Assembly (NCBI GenBank): GCA_028819295.1
Contig: JAPPMA010000026.1
Location: forward strand, 1 to 45,928
Reading direction: 5' to 3'
Origin: a bacterium
GTDB lineage: Bacteria > Actinomycetota > Acidimicrobiia > Acidimicrobiales > Bin134
Length of the DNA: 45,928 nt
Part shown: positions 8,098-15,992 of the stretch, one piece after another
How positions within the stretch are numbered: the first letter of the stretch is position 1
Layout: each line of letters opens with the position of its first letter
Notes under the pieces: model-generated
Seen by the model: the letters and a program-made list of their open reading frames with translations, nothing else
The model's database searches: none
What the model was told of the DNA's origin: nothing
Program-made: the position numbers and the translations under genes

Positions 8098-10419
8098 CTA
8101 GTTGCCGGCCGAGGCGATCAGGCCGAGCACCGTGTCGGGGTCGAGGGGCTGGCGGTTGGGGTACACCCCGAAGGGGGCCAGGGCGTCGGCCACCGCGTTG
8201 AACACCGCCGGAGGCGCCCCGATGGCGCCGCCCTCGCCGGTGCCCTTGTGTCCGCCGGGCGTGTCGGAGGGCACCACAACATGGCCGCACTCCAAATCGG
8301 GCATCTCGGCCGCGGTGGGCAGCAGGTAGTCGAGGAAGGTGGACGCCAGCGGGTTGCCGCTCTCGTCGTAAACGCAGTGCTCATACAGCACGCCGCCGAT
8401 GCCCTGGGCCACGCCGCCGGCGATCTGGCCGTCGACCACCATGGGGTTGATCAGCACCCCGCAGTCCTCGCTCACCACATAGCGCAGCAGCGTGACCTGG
8501 CCGGTGCCGGGATCCAGCTCGCAGGTGCAGATATGGCAGGCATTGGAGTGGACGGCGGGCGGGGCCTTGTAGCGGGCGGTGTGCTCGAGGCCGGCCTCGG
8601 TCCCCGGCGGCAGCGCGTCGGAGTCCTTGTAGGCGGTGGCCGCCACCTGGGCCAGCGTCATGGAGGCTGTCGGCGTGCCCTTGACCGAGACCACCCCGTC
8701 GGCTACCTCCAAGTCGTCGGCCGAGGCCTCCATCAGGTGGGCGGCGATGGCCACCACCTTGTCCCTCACGCCCGACGCCGCCGCCCGGGCCGCACCCCCG
8801 GCAATGACCGCCGAGCGGCTGCCGCCGGTTCCGAACCCGTAACCGGAGCCGTGGCCCTGGTGCAAGGTGACGTCTTCGGGGCGCACGCCCAGCTCGTCGG
8901 CCACAAGCTGCGCCATGGTGGTCTCCAGGCTCTGGCCGTGCGAGCCGGTGCCCATGAAAAGGTTGACGTGGCCGTCGACCTCCACCCGCAGCATGGCCGA
9001 CTCGGTGCCCAGCGCCCCCATGCCCATCGACGTGGGCTCGATGTACAGGGCGATGCCCAGGCCCAGATAGCGGCCTCGCTCGCGCTCTTTGGACTGCTCG
9101 GCCCGGAACTCGTCGTAGCCGATCATCTCGGCGGCCTGCTCCAGGGTCTTGTCCGGCGAGATGGTGGATTCGTAGGTCAGCCCGGTGGACACCAGATAGG
9201 GCAGGTCGTCGGGCCGCAGCACATTGCGGCGGCGCAACTCGAGGGGGTCGATGCCCATCTCTCGGGCCACCCGGTCGATCATCTGCTCGCGGGCCACGCT
9301 CTCCATCTGCCACGGGCCCCGATAGGCCCCCCGGCCGCAGGTGTTGGTGTACACGGTGCGGGCCCGCCAGCTCACCGGCCCCATTCGGTAGGGTCCGGGA
9401 TAGAGCATGGTGGCCATCGCCCCCGGCGAGGCCGGGCCGCCCAGGGGAAAGGCGCCGTCGTCTTCGAGCTGATCCACATCGGCGGCCAGGAAGTGGCCGT
9501 CGGCGTCCAACGCCATGGAGACGGTCATCTGCTCGGTGCGGGCGTGGTTGGAGGCCAGCAGGTTCTCTCGTCGGTCCTCGATCCACTTCAGCGGCACGGC
9601 CAGGAGCTTGGCGGCCACCAGCACCGCCATGTCCTCACGGCCCAAGAAGATCTTCTGGCCGAATCCGCCGCCCACGTCGCCGAAATGCACCACCACCTTG
9701 TGCTCGCCGGTGCCCAGCACCCGGGCCCCGATGTGCTGGAGCTCGTGGGGGCTCTGGGTGGAGGCCCACACCTCCATCACCCCGGCGTGGGGCTGCCAGG
9801 AGGCCACCATGCCCCGCGTCTCCATGGGCACATTGGTCTGGCGGTGCTGATGCCAGGTCTCGGTGATCACATGGGCCGCTTCGGCGAAGACCTCCCTTTG
9901 GGCCGGGTTGGGCACCTTGAGGTCGTGGGCCAGGTTGCTGCCCAGCTCGGGGTGGACGAGGGTGTCGGAATCAGCGGCGACCTCGTAGTCGACCACCGGG
10001 TCGAGCGGCTCGAACTCCACGTCCACCAGATCGAGGGCATCCTCGGCGATGTAGCGGCTCTCGGCCACCACCATCACATAGGGGTCGCCCACGAAGCGCA
10101 CATCGCCGTCGGCCAGCATGTTGGCCGGGGGTGCGGGCGTCTCGGGCGGGTGCAGCGACGACCGCAGCGAGTCGTTGTGGTGGTTGAGGTTGGCGGCGGT
10201 GTACACCGCGTGGACCCCCTCCAGCGCCTCGGCCGCAGAGGTGTCGAGTCGGGTGATCGCGGCCCGGGCCAGGTCGCTGCGCCCGAATGCCACATGGAGC
10301 ATGCCGGCCAGCATGATGTCGTCCACATACCGGCCGTGCCCGGTGACCAGACGGGGGTCTTCCAGCCGCTTCACCGACTGGCCGACGTAGCGGACGGCGG
10401 TCGCTGCCGTGCTGCTCAT
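8098..10419 (-). CDS. Xanthine dehydrogenase/CoxL-family molybdenum hydroxylase large subunit
   Basis: A 773-aa molybdopterin-binding catalytic subunit. Family marks are RRLEDPRLVTGHGRYVDD at the N terminus, GDVGGGFGQKIF (cofactor loop), and the catalytic Glu in GTGEGGAIGAPPAV near the C terminus. The active-site loop reads GAYRGPWQME. It lacks the AYxCSFR motif of form I CO dehydrogenase and differs from the AYRGAGR motif of form II. It is therefore better described as an aldehyde, purine or N-heterocycle hydroxylase than as CO dehydrogenase. It is translated after the iron-sulfur subunit in the operon coxM-coxS-coxL, with a GGGAGGAG ribosome-binding site 6 bases before ATG. That start region is the second copy of a 38-bp-period duplication. 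Confidence 0.92.
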   Translation of the reverse strand: MSSTAATAVRYVGQSVKRLEDPRLVTGHGRYVDDIMLAGMLHVAFGRSDLARAAITRLDTSAAEALEGVHAVYTAANLNHHNDSLRSSLHPPETPAPPANMLADGDVRFVGDPYVMVVAESRYIAEDALDLVDVEFEPLDPVVDYEVAADSDTLVHPELGSNLAHDLKVPNPAQREVFAEAAHVITETWHQHRQTNVPMETRGMVASWQPHAGVMEVWASTQSPHELQHIGARVLGTGEHKVVVHFGDVGGGFGQKIFLGREDMAVLVAAKLLAVPLKWIEDRRENLLASNHARTEQMTVSMALDADGHFLAADVDQLEDDGAFPLGGPASPGAMATMLYPGPYRMGPVSWRARTVYTNTCGRGAYRGPWQMESVAREQMIDRVAREMGIDPLELRRRNVLRPDDLPYLVSTGLTYESTISPDKTLEQAAEMIGYDEFRAEQSKERERGRYLGLGIALYIEPTSMGMGALGTESAMLRVEVDGHVNLFMGTGSHGQSLETTMAQLVADELGVRPEDVTLHQGHGSGYGFGTGGSRSAVIAGGAARAAASGVRDKVVAIAAHLMEASADDLEVADGVVSVKGTPTASMTLAQVAATAYKDSDALPPGTEAGLEHTARYKAPPAVHSNACHICTCELDPGTGQVTLLRYVVSEDCGVLINPMVVDGQIAGGVAQGIGGVLYEHCVYDESGNPLASTFLDYLLPTAAEMPDLECGHVVVPSDTPGGHKGTGEGGAIGAPPAVFNAVADALAPFGVYPNRQPLDPDTVLGLIASAGN

Positions 10420-10482
10420 GGCTGCTCCTCCCTCAGGGCGGCGGGTCCCGGCGTCATGGCTGCTCCTCTCTCAGGGCGGCGG
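10416..10482. repeat. 29-bp direct repeat separating coxS-like stop and coxL-like start
   Basis: Bases 10416-10444 and 10454-10482 match with one difference (period 38). On the coding strand each copy carries the same REEQP-stop codons with a ribosome-binding site and ATGA. Confidence 0.88.
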
Positions 10483-10942
10483 CGGCTTGGCGGGTGGCGG
10501 CCACGATGCCCTGATAGCCGGTGCAGCGGCAGAGGTTGCCGGCTATGCCGTGGCGGATCTCGTCGTCGGTGGGATTGGGGTTGGCCTCCAAGAAGGCGGC
10601 CACCGAGATGATGAAGCCAGGTGTGCAGAACCCGCACTGGAGCCCGTGGCAGTCTCTGAACGCCTCCTGAACGGGGTGCAGCGTCTGCTCGTCGGGGGCG
10701 AGTCCCTCCACGGTGGTGATGCGGGACCCGTCGGCCTGCACGGCGAACAGCAGGCACGACCGAACGGCCTCGCCGTCCATCAGCACGGTACAAGAGCCGC
10801 ACACGCCGTGCTCGCAGGCCAAGTGGACGCCGGTACACAGGGCCTGCTCCCGCAGAAAGTCGGCCAGAGTCAGCCGGGGCTCAACCAGTCCTCGCCGGGT
10901 GCGGTTGTTCACCGTCACCGAAACAGGAATCGCATCAGCCAT
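10454..10942 (-). CDS. [2Fe-2S] small subunit of a molybdenum hydroxylase
   Basis: A 162-aa electron-transfer subunit. The N-terminal plant-ferredoxin-type cluster is held by CEHGVCGSC and a later Cys in VRSC. The C-terminal helical domain has the second cluster motif QCGFCTPG with GNLCRCTGY. It passes electrons from the molybdenum site of the large subunit to the FAD subunit. Its start overlaps the end of the FAD-subunit gene by 8 bp, so the three genes form one operon. The length is typical. Its last codons are duplicated downstream. Confidence 0.95.
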   Translation of the reverse strand: MADAIPVSVTVNNRTRRGLVEPRLTLADFLREQALCTGVHLACEHGVCGSCTVLMDGEAVRSCLLFAVQADGSRITTVEGLAPDEQTLHPVQEAFRDCHGLQCGFCTPGFIISVAAFLEANPNPTDDEIRHGIAGNLCRCTGYQGIVAATRQAAAALREEQP

Positions 10943-11825
10943 CGGAGGCCTCCGTGGTCAACTGGGCCAGGGCGTCGCCCAGCACTCGGCCCACCAGGGT
11001 GGAACCGGCCCGGCGCCGGTACTCCTCGCTGGCGTGGATGTCGCCGATCGGGTCCATATCATCGGCGGCCAGCCTCCCGATCTCAGCGGCATCAGCGCCG
11101 GCGTCAGCGGCGGCCAGCCCCATCAGCGCCGCCTCCACCGACGCGGCCCGCAGCGGGGTGGGACCCACGCCCAGCATGCCCACCGCGGCCCGGTCGATGC
11201 GCCCCGCTTCGTCGATGCCGATGCCCACCGCGGCGCCGGCCAGCGCGAAATCGCCGCTGCGCCGGGCGATCTCGTCGAAGGCGAACCCGGCCGGCTGCTC
11301 CCAAGCCGCGAACCGCAGGCCAACCAGCAACTCGTCGGGGGCCAGTGCAGTCATGAACGTGGACTCGAAGTACTCCGAGGCCGGCACCTCCCGGGTGCCC
11401 GATGTCGAAGCGATCTCGGCGGTGCCGTCGAGGGCCAGCATCACCGCGGGGTACTCCGAGGCCGGGTCGGCGTGGGCCACCGAGCCGCCGATCGTCCCCC
11501 GATTCCGGATCTGGAAGTGGCCGATGTGGGGGGTGGCCAGGTGCAACAGCGGCACGCGTTCGGCGATGGTTCCATCGTGCTCGACAGCCGCTTGCCGGGT
11601 CATGGCCCCGATGCGGACGCCGCCGTTGTCGGCGGTCACACCGAACATCTCGGATACCCGGTTCAAGTCCACGATGTGGTCGAAGCGGGTGAGGCGCATG
11701 GCCAGCATCGGCACCAGGCTCTGGCCACCGGCCAGGGGCTTGGCCCCATCGCCGTGCTCGGCGAGCAGGCCCACCGCATCGGCCACCGTCTCGGGAGCGT
11801 GGTATTGGAAGGGGGCGGGCTTCAC
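10935..11825 (-). CDS. FAD-binding medium subunit of a molybdenum hydroxylase
   Basis: A 296-aa subunit of the CoxM/XdhB type. The FAD-binding motifs are AKPLAGGQSLVPMLAMRL (AGGQSLIP motif) and RNRGTIGGSVAHADPASEYP (TIGG motif). A C-terminal CO-dehydrogenase-flavoprotein-like domain follows. It hands electrons from the FeS subunit to a quinone or other acceptor. It is the first gene of the operon and starts with GTG at 11825. The methyltransferase gene diverges from a 92-bp intergenic region that must hold both promoters. Confidence 0.94.
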   Translation of the reverse strand: MKPAPFQYHAPETVADAVGLLAEHGDGAKPLAGGQSLVPMLAMRLTRFDHIVDLNRVSEMFGVTADNGGVRIGAMTRQAAVEHDGTIAERVPLLHLATPHIGHFQIRNRGTIGGSVAHADPASEYPAVMLALDGTAEIASTSGTREVPASEYFESTFMTALAPDELLVGLRFAAWEQPAGFAFDEIARRSGDFALAGAAVGIGIDEAGRIDRAAVGMLGVGPTPLRAASVEAALMGLAAADAGADAAEIGRLAADDMDPIGDIHASEEYRRRAGSTLVGRVLGDALAQLTTEASDG

Positions 11826-11917
11826 CGCTGTGGACTTTATCCAGGCTGGGGCGATTGGGCGCAGACCAACCCTCTTCAGCCTCTTCTTTCTTCTGGGGGT
11901 TCTGGCAGACTGGGGCG

Positions 11918-12760
11918 ATGGCCGACGTCGCCGAGGCGCTTCGCAGCTACTGGACCGACCGGGGACCGGTGTGGATCGAGCACCGTGAGAGGCTGGACGC
12001 CATGCTTGCCCCCTTGGGGGAGGCCGCCATCGCCCGGCTGCATCCCGACTCCGGAGAACATGTGCTGGACATCGGCTGCGGCACCGGCACCACCAGCCTG
12101 GAACTGGCCGGCCTGGTGGGCGAGAGCGGCCACGTCACCGGGGTGGACGTGTCGGCCCCCATGCTGGACGAGGCCCTTCGCCGGGCCGCCGAGGCCGGTT
12201 TGGCCAACGTCTCGTTTGTGGTTGGCGACGCGGGGGACCACCAGTTCGAGCCCCGCCACTTCGACGCCGCCTTCTCCCGCATGGGGATCATGTTCTTCGC
12301 CGAGCCGGGGGCCGGGTTCACCAACCTCCGCAGGGCGCTGCGCCCCGGCGGGCGGCTCACCTTCGTCTGCTGGCGCTCGCCCGCTGAGAACTCCTGGGTC
12401 ACCGAGCCGGGCCAGGCCGTGGCCGAGGTGCTGGGCCCGCCCGAACCGATGGACCCCGACGCGCCCGGCCCGTTCTCGCTGGCCTCCGCCGATCGGATCA
12501 GCTCGATTCTCACCGGGGCCGGCCTGGTGGACATCGACATCACCCCTCACGACCTGCCGGTGAACATCGGCGGCGGTACCACCGATGAGCTGGTCCGCTA
12601 CTACATGGATCTTCTTCCCGGCACGGCCATCCCCGAGAATGCCGAAGTCCACGTGACCGACCGGGTCAAAGCCGCCCTGGGCGCCATGGTCGAGCGCCGC
12701 CGCACATCCGACGGCATCACCATGGGCGCCGCCGCCTGGCTGGTGAGCGCCCGGGCTTAG
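11918..12760 (+). CDS. Class I SAM-dependent methyltransferase
   Basis: A 280-aa methyltransferase with a Rossmann fold. Motif I is HVLDIGCGTGTTSLELA, followed by VTGVDVSAPMLDEA (motif II acidic residue) and FSRMGIMFFAEP and LRPGGRLTFVCW (motifs IV-VI). It resembles the UbiE/COQ5-like family, but the acceptor is unknown. The ATG at 11918 was preferred over an open frame from 11855 because the sequence before it is not protein-like; no strong ribosome-binding site is visible. It diverges from the molybdenum hydroxylase operon. Confidence 0.88.
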   Translation: MADVAEALRSYWTDRGPVWIEHRERLDAMLAPLGEAAIARLHPDSGEHVLDIGCGTGTTSLELAGLVGESGHVTGVDVSAPMLDEALRRAAEAGLANVSFVVGDAGDHQFEPRHFDAAFSRMGIMFFAEPGAGFTNLRRALRPGGRLTFVCWRSPAENSWVTEPGQAVAEVLGPPEPMDPDAPGPFSLASADRISSILTGAGLVDIDITPHDLPVNIGGGTTDELVRYYMDLLPGTAIPENAEVHVTDRVKAALGAMVERRRTSDGITMGAAAWLVSARA

Positions 12761-12802
12761 TGGTCCGTCTCTGCACGCTGCCGGGTTGGGAGAAGGCCGT
12801 TT

Positions 12803-12825
12803 CATCAACCCAATCGGGGTTGATG
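12803..12825. terminator. Hairpin between convergent genes
   Basis: CATCAACCC and GGGTTGATG form a perfect 9-bp stem with a 5-nt loop between the methyltransferase and the PIN toxin, which converge. There is no T-tract, so a bidirectional terminator is plausible but unproven. Confidence 0.4.
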
Positions 12826-12914
12826 CACTCAGGGGCGCCAGGCGGGGGCGGGGGGTTGAGGCGGCGTCGCTCACGCTGGAACCAGCTCAGCTATCGGTAC
12901 CACCTTGCGTCAGC

Positions 12915-13316
12915 TCACTCGAACAGCGGGACGCCCTCGACCTCGGCCGCCTCATTCAGGTGCCGGTCCAGGCTGATCAGCTCGCAGCCCTCCCGAATCG
13001 CCAGCGCCAAATAGCTGGCGTCGTAGGCAGTCAGTCCGTGATTCCGGGCCAAGGCCATGACGTCCCGGTCGTCCGGCTCACCTGGGCAACGAATGGGAAG
13101 ACGGCGAAGGCGGGCCATGGAGGCGTCGGCGTAGTCGCCGTCGATTCGCCCCCGCCGCTCTGCTGTCAACAAGAGATTGCGCATTTCATCCCAAAACATC
13201 CCCGGAACCATTGCCGCTTCTTGCCCCAGCCGGTCGAGAGCCTGGTCTGCCGCTGACGCCGCCTCATCGGGCAATACCCAAGCGGCCGCAACGGAGGCAT
13301 CGGGCACGAACGACAT
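12915..13316 (-). CDS. PIN-domain toxin
   Basis: A 133-aa PIN-domain ribonuclease. The acidic active-site residues are seen in VPDASVAAAW, WDEMRNLL, LTAYDASYLALA and LISLDRHL. The length is normal for a VapC-like toxin. Its start overlaps the last base of the antitoxin gene, so the pair is translationally coupled. It is the second of three PIN modules in the window. Confidence 0.9.
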   Translation of the reverse strand: MSFVPDASVAAAWVLPDEAASAADQALDRLGQEAAMVPGMFWDEMRNLLLTAERRGRIDGDYADASMARLRRLPIRCPGEPDDRDVMALARNHGLTAYDASYLALAIREGCELISLDRHLNEAAEVEGVPLFE

Positions 13317-13558
13317 CAGCGCTGGTGCCCTTCATGGCGCCAGGACAAGATCTCCGGCGTAGTCACAGTCTGCTGCCTCGCCCTTTCCCGACGCAGCGTC
13401 TCGCGCAGATCTCCGACCTCCTGCGCCCGGTCGATGCGAGTAACGTGGGCGATCGGCTTAGAGCCGCGGCAGATGACCAAGTCCTCCCCGGCTTCCACCT
13501 CCGCCAGCAGTGCTGAGAGGTGTGTCTTCGCCTCTCCGATCTTTACCAATCGCGTCAT
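13316..13558 (-). CDS. Phd/YefM-type antitoxin
   Basis: An 80-aa antitoxin. The N-terminal half (VKIGEAKTHLSALLAEVEAG, then EDLVICRGSKPIAHV) is characteristic of Phd/YefM folds, which bind DNA as dimers. The C-terminal basic, helical tail (LRETLRRERARQQ) would contact the PIN toxin. Unlike the other two antitoxins here it has a proper leader with an AGGAAG ribosome-binding site before ATG. Confidence 0.88.
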   Translation of the reverse strand: MTRLVKIGEAKTHLSALLAEVEAGEDLVICRGSKPIAHVTRIDRAQEVGDLRETLRRERARQQTVTTPEILSWRHEGHQR

Positions 13559-13655
13559 TTTCTTCCTGCTTTTCGTCTCTTCCTATGCCGAATCAGATTT
13601 CCCGTAGGCCCCTTGAAACCACTGGGGCATCGCTCTCGCAATAGGAGGCTACCAA

Positions 13656-13677
13656 CTTGACCAAGTACTTGGTCAAG
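13656..13677. promoter_or_regulatory. 22-bp perfect palindrome (operator candidate)
   Basis: The half-site CTTGACCAAGT is followed immediately by its exact complement. It lies 98 bp upstream of the Phd/PIN module (minus) and about 150 bp upstream of the 5'-nucleotidase start (plus). The shape suits a TetR-type dimeric repressor or an autoregulator of either gene. Confidence 0.6.
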
Positions 13678-13825
13678 CACCTTTCCAGACTCCAAAGCGG
13701 CACCGCCACTAGCGCTGCCGCAGCTTCAGGCCATGGCTGTCGGGCATCGGCCTCGAGTCCAACTGGACGCCCGAAGCCATCAGCCCCTAGACACAACTCC
13801 AGAACCAGCGCGAAGGAGACAACCA

Positions 13826-15817
13826 GTGAGCATTCGACGGATTGTGTGGGCATTGATAACCCTGGGGCTGGTCACCGCGCTGTTGGGCGCGGTGGCGGCC
13901 AATGCGCAAGACGACGGTGACGCAGCCGGCGACAGCGGAGAGCTGCAACTGGTGATCCTGCACCACAACGACGGCGAGTCGCAGCTGGTGCAGGCATCGT
14001 CGGATCTGCCCGACTTCGGCGGCGTGGCCCGCTTCGCCTCCCTGGTACACCAGCTGCGGTCCCAGGCCGCCGATGACGGCGCGGCGGTGATCACCATCTC
14101 CTCGGGCGACAACTTCCTGAGCGGCCCCGAGCTGTCGGTGAGCCTTGGCGACGACAGCCCGTTCTACGACGCCCTGGCCCTCAACCTGATCGGCTATGAC
14201 GCGTTGACCATCGGCAACCACGAGTTCGACTTGGGCCCCGACCTGTTGGCCCGGTTCATCACCGAGACCACCACCGCGCCGTTCATCAGCGCCAACCTGG
14301 ACTTCTCCGGCGAGCCGGCGTTGGCTGCGCTGGCGGATGAGGGCCGTATCGCCCCGTCGGCAGTGGTGGAGAAGCAGGGTCGGCGCATCGGCATCATCGG
14401 CGCCACCACCCCGGAGCTGTCCTTCATCTCCAGCCCCCGCAACGTGGCGGTGATGTCGAATGTGGCCGAGATCGTGCAGGCCGAGATCGACCGCCTCACC
14501 GGCGACGGGGTGGACATCATCGTGCTGTCCACCCACTTGCAGGCCCTGAGCGGCGAGACCGATCTGGCCGCCGAGCTCACCGGCGTGGACGCCATCGTGG
14601 CCGGCGGCAGCGGGGCGCTATTGGCCGACGAAAACACGGTGCTGTTGCCCGGCGACGGCGACCCCTACGGCCCCTACCCGCTCACCGCCACCCTGGCCGA
14701 TGGCACCAGCGTCCCGATCGTGACCACGCCGGGCGACTACACCTACGTGGGCCAGCTCATCTTGACTGTCGATGCTGACGGCAACGTGACTGCTGTAGAC
14801 GAGGCCAGCGGCCTGCGCCGGGTGGCCGGCGGCGACGAGCCCGACGCGGTTGAGCCCCACCCCGACGCGGTGGCCCAGGTGACTGAACCGGTGGCCGCCG
14901 CGCTGGCCGAACTGGCCGCCTCCCCGGTGGGCACCACCGAGGTGCCCCTGGACGGCCGACGCTCGCCCGGGATCCGCACCCACGAGACCAACCAGGGCAA
15001 CCTGCTGGCCGACGCCCTGCTGTGGAACGGTCGGCGGCTGGCCGCCGACTTCGGCGTGCCTGAGCCCGTAGTCGCCCTCCAAAACGGCGGCGGGATCCGC
15101 AACGACTCGGTGATCCCGGTGGGGCCGATCAGCGAACTGGAAACCTTCAACATCTCCCCGTTCGGCAACTTCGTGACCGTGATCGAAGACGTGTCGCCCG
15201 CCCAGTTGAAGGTGATCTTCGAGAACGCCGTGTCGAGGGTGGAGGGCTCCAGCGGCCGCTTCGCCCAGATCGCGGGCATGACCCTGGTCTACGACCCCGC
15301 CGGCACTCCCCAGGAGATCGGCGAAGATGACACTGTCGCCACCGAGGGCTCCCGAGTGCAGTCGATCACCTTGGACGACGGCACCGCCATCGTGAGCGAC
15401 GGAGCCGTGGTGGACGGTGCCCCCTCGATCGCCCTGGTCACCCTCAACTTCCTGGCCAACGGCGGCGACCAGTACCTGTTCGGCGACGGCACCCGCACCC
15501 ACCTGGGCCTCACCGACCAGCAATCCCTGGCCGCCTACATCGCAGACGGCCTCAGCGGCACCATCACCGCCGCCGACTACCCCGAAGGTGGCGAAGGCCG
15601 CATCACCGCAGTAGCCGCGGACATAGACGACATAGGTGACGACATGGCCGATGGTATGGACGATGGTATGGCAGACGACATGGACGACATGGCCGGCGAA
15701 GAACTCCCCGCCACCGGCGTGGAAAGCCGCCTGCTCTTCATCATCGCCGCCACCCTCGTCCTAGCCGGCCTCCTCCTGGCCAGCCTGTCCCGCCGCAGCG
15801 GGAAACTCACCACCTAG
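13826..15817 (+). CDS. Cell-wall-anchored 5'-nucleotidase/metallophosphoesterase
   Basis: A 663-aa secreted UshA-type enzyme that removes phosphate from nucleotides outside the cell. A signal peptide (IRRIVWALITLGLVTALLGA ending VAANAQ) starts it. The metallophosphatase domain has LHHNDGESQL, SSGDNFLSG, GNHEFDLGPD and LSTHLQ motifs. The C-terminal nucleotidase domain has THETNQGNLLADAL and LQNGGGIRND. A short acidic Met/Asp-rich linker (about residues 608-624) precedes LPATG at about 627-631, a hydrophobic helix and a basic tail, the layout of a sortase substrate. The start is GTG 13826, with AAGGAG 8 bases upstream. The sortase is not in this window. The metal motif reads NDGES rather than NDxHG, a known variant group. 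Confidence 0.93.
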   Translation: MSIRRIVWALITLGLVTALLGAVAANAQDDGDAAGDSGELQLVILHHNDGESQLVQASSDLPDFGGVARFASLVHQLRSQAADDGAAVITISSGDNFLSGPELSVSLGDDSPFYDALALNLIGYDALTIGNHEFDLGPDLLARFITETTTAPFISANLDFSGEPALAALADEGRIAPSAVVEKQGRRIGIIGATTPELSFISSPRNVAVMSNVAEIVQAEIDRLTGDGVDIIVLSTHLQALSGETDLAAELTGVDAIVAGGSGALLADENTVLLPGDGDPYGPYPLTATLADGTSVPIVTTPGDYTYVGQLILTVDADGNVTAVDEASGLRRVAGGDEPDAVEPHPDAVAQVTEPVAAALAELAASPVGTTEVPLDGRRSPGIRTHETNQGNLLADALLWNGRRLAADFGVPEPVVALQNGGGIRNDSVIPVGPISELETFNISPFGNFVTVIEDVSPAQLKVIFENAVSRVEGSSGRFAQIAGMTLVYDPAGTPQEIGEDDTVATEGSRVQSITLDDGTAIVSDGAVVDGAPSIALVTLNFLANGGDQYLFGDGTRTHLGLTDQQSLAAYIADGLSGTITAADYPEGGEGRITAVAADIDDIGDDMADGMDDGMADDMDDMAGEELPATGVESRLLFIIAATLVLAGLLLASLSRRSGKLTT

Positions 15818-15942
15818 CCCCAACCAGCACCGACCATCGCTCGTGGGGTGCCTGGCTAAGTCACAGCTAGCTGCCTCCTGCACGGATGAGAGCTGGACAA
15901 ATTGTCATAGGTGAGTGCCATCATCTGAGGCTCTCGCGGGAC

Positions 15943-15992
15943 TACCGTCAATGACAGCGGTGTAATTCCCAATCAGCCCCTTAGGAGATGGC
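15943..15992 (+). promoter_or_regulatory. Promoter/operator region of the phosphorothioation operon
   Basis: An imperfect palindrome with ACCG...CGGT ends and a GTCAATGAC centre (15944-15961) abuts a TGTAAT -10-like hexamer at 15961. The AGGAG ribosome-binding site lies 5 bases before the GTG at 15993. The arrangement would let a repressor block the operon; it is a weak prediction. Confidence 0.35.

Noticed and set aside
8098..10419. Naming the operon coxMSL CO dehydrogenase
   Set aside because: The active-site loop fits neither form I nor form II CO dehydrogenase.
7969..10611. Long plus-strand open frame across the molybdenum hydroxylase operon
   Set aside because: It is the GC-driven complement of real minus-strand genes, with a low-complexity His/Gly/Val-rich translation.
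10713..12563. Plus-strand open frame spanning the CoxM-like and methyltransferase genes
   Set aside because: It is a shadow of genes with clear motifs in other frames and does not resemble a protein family.
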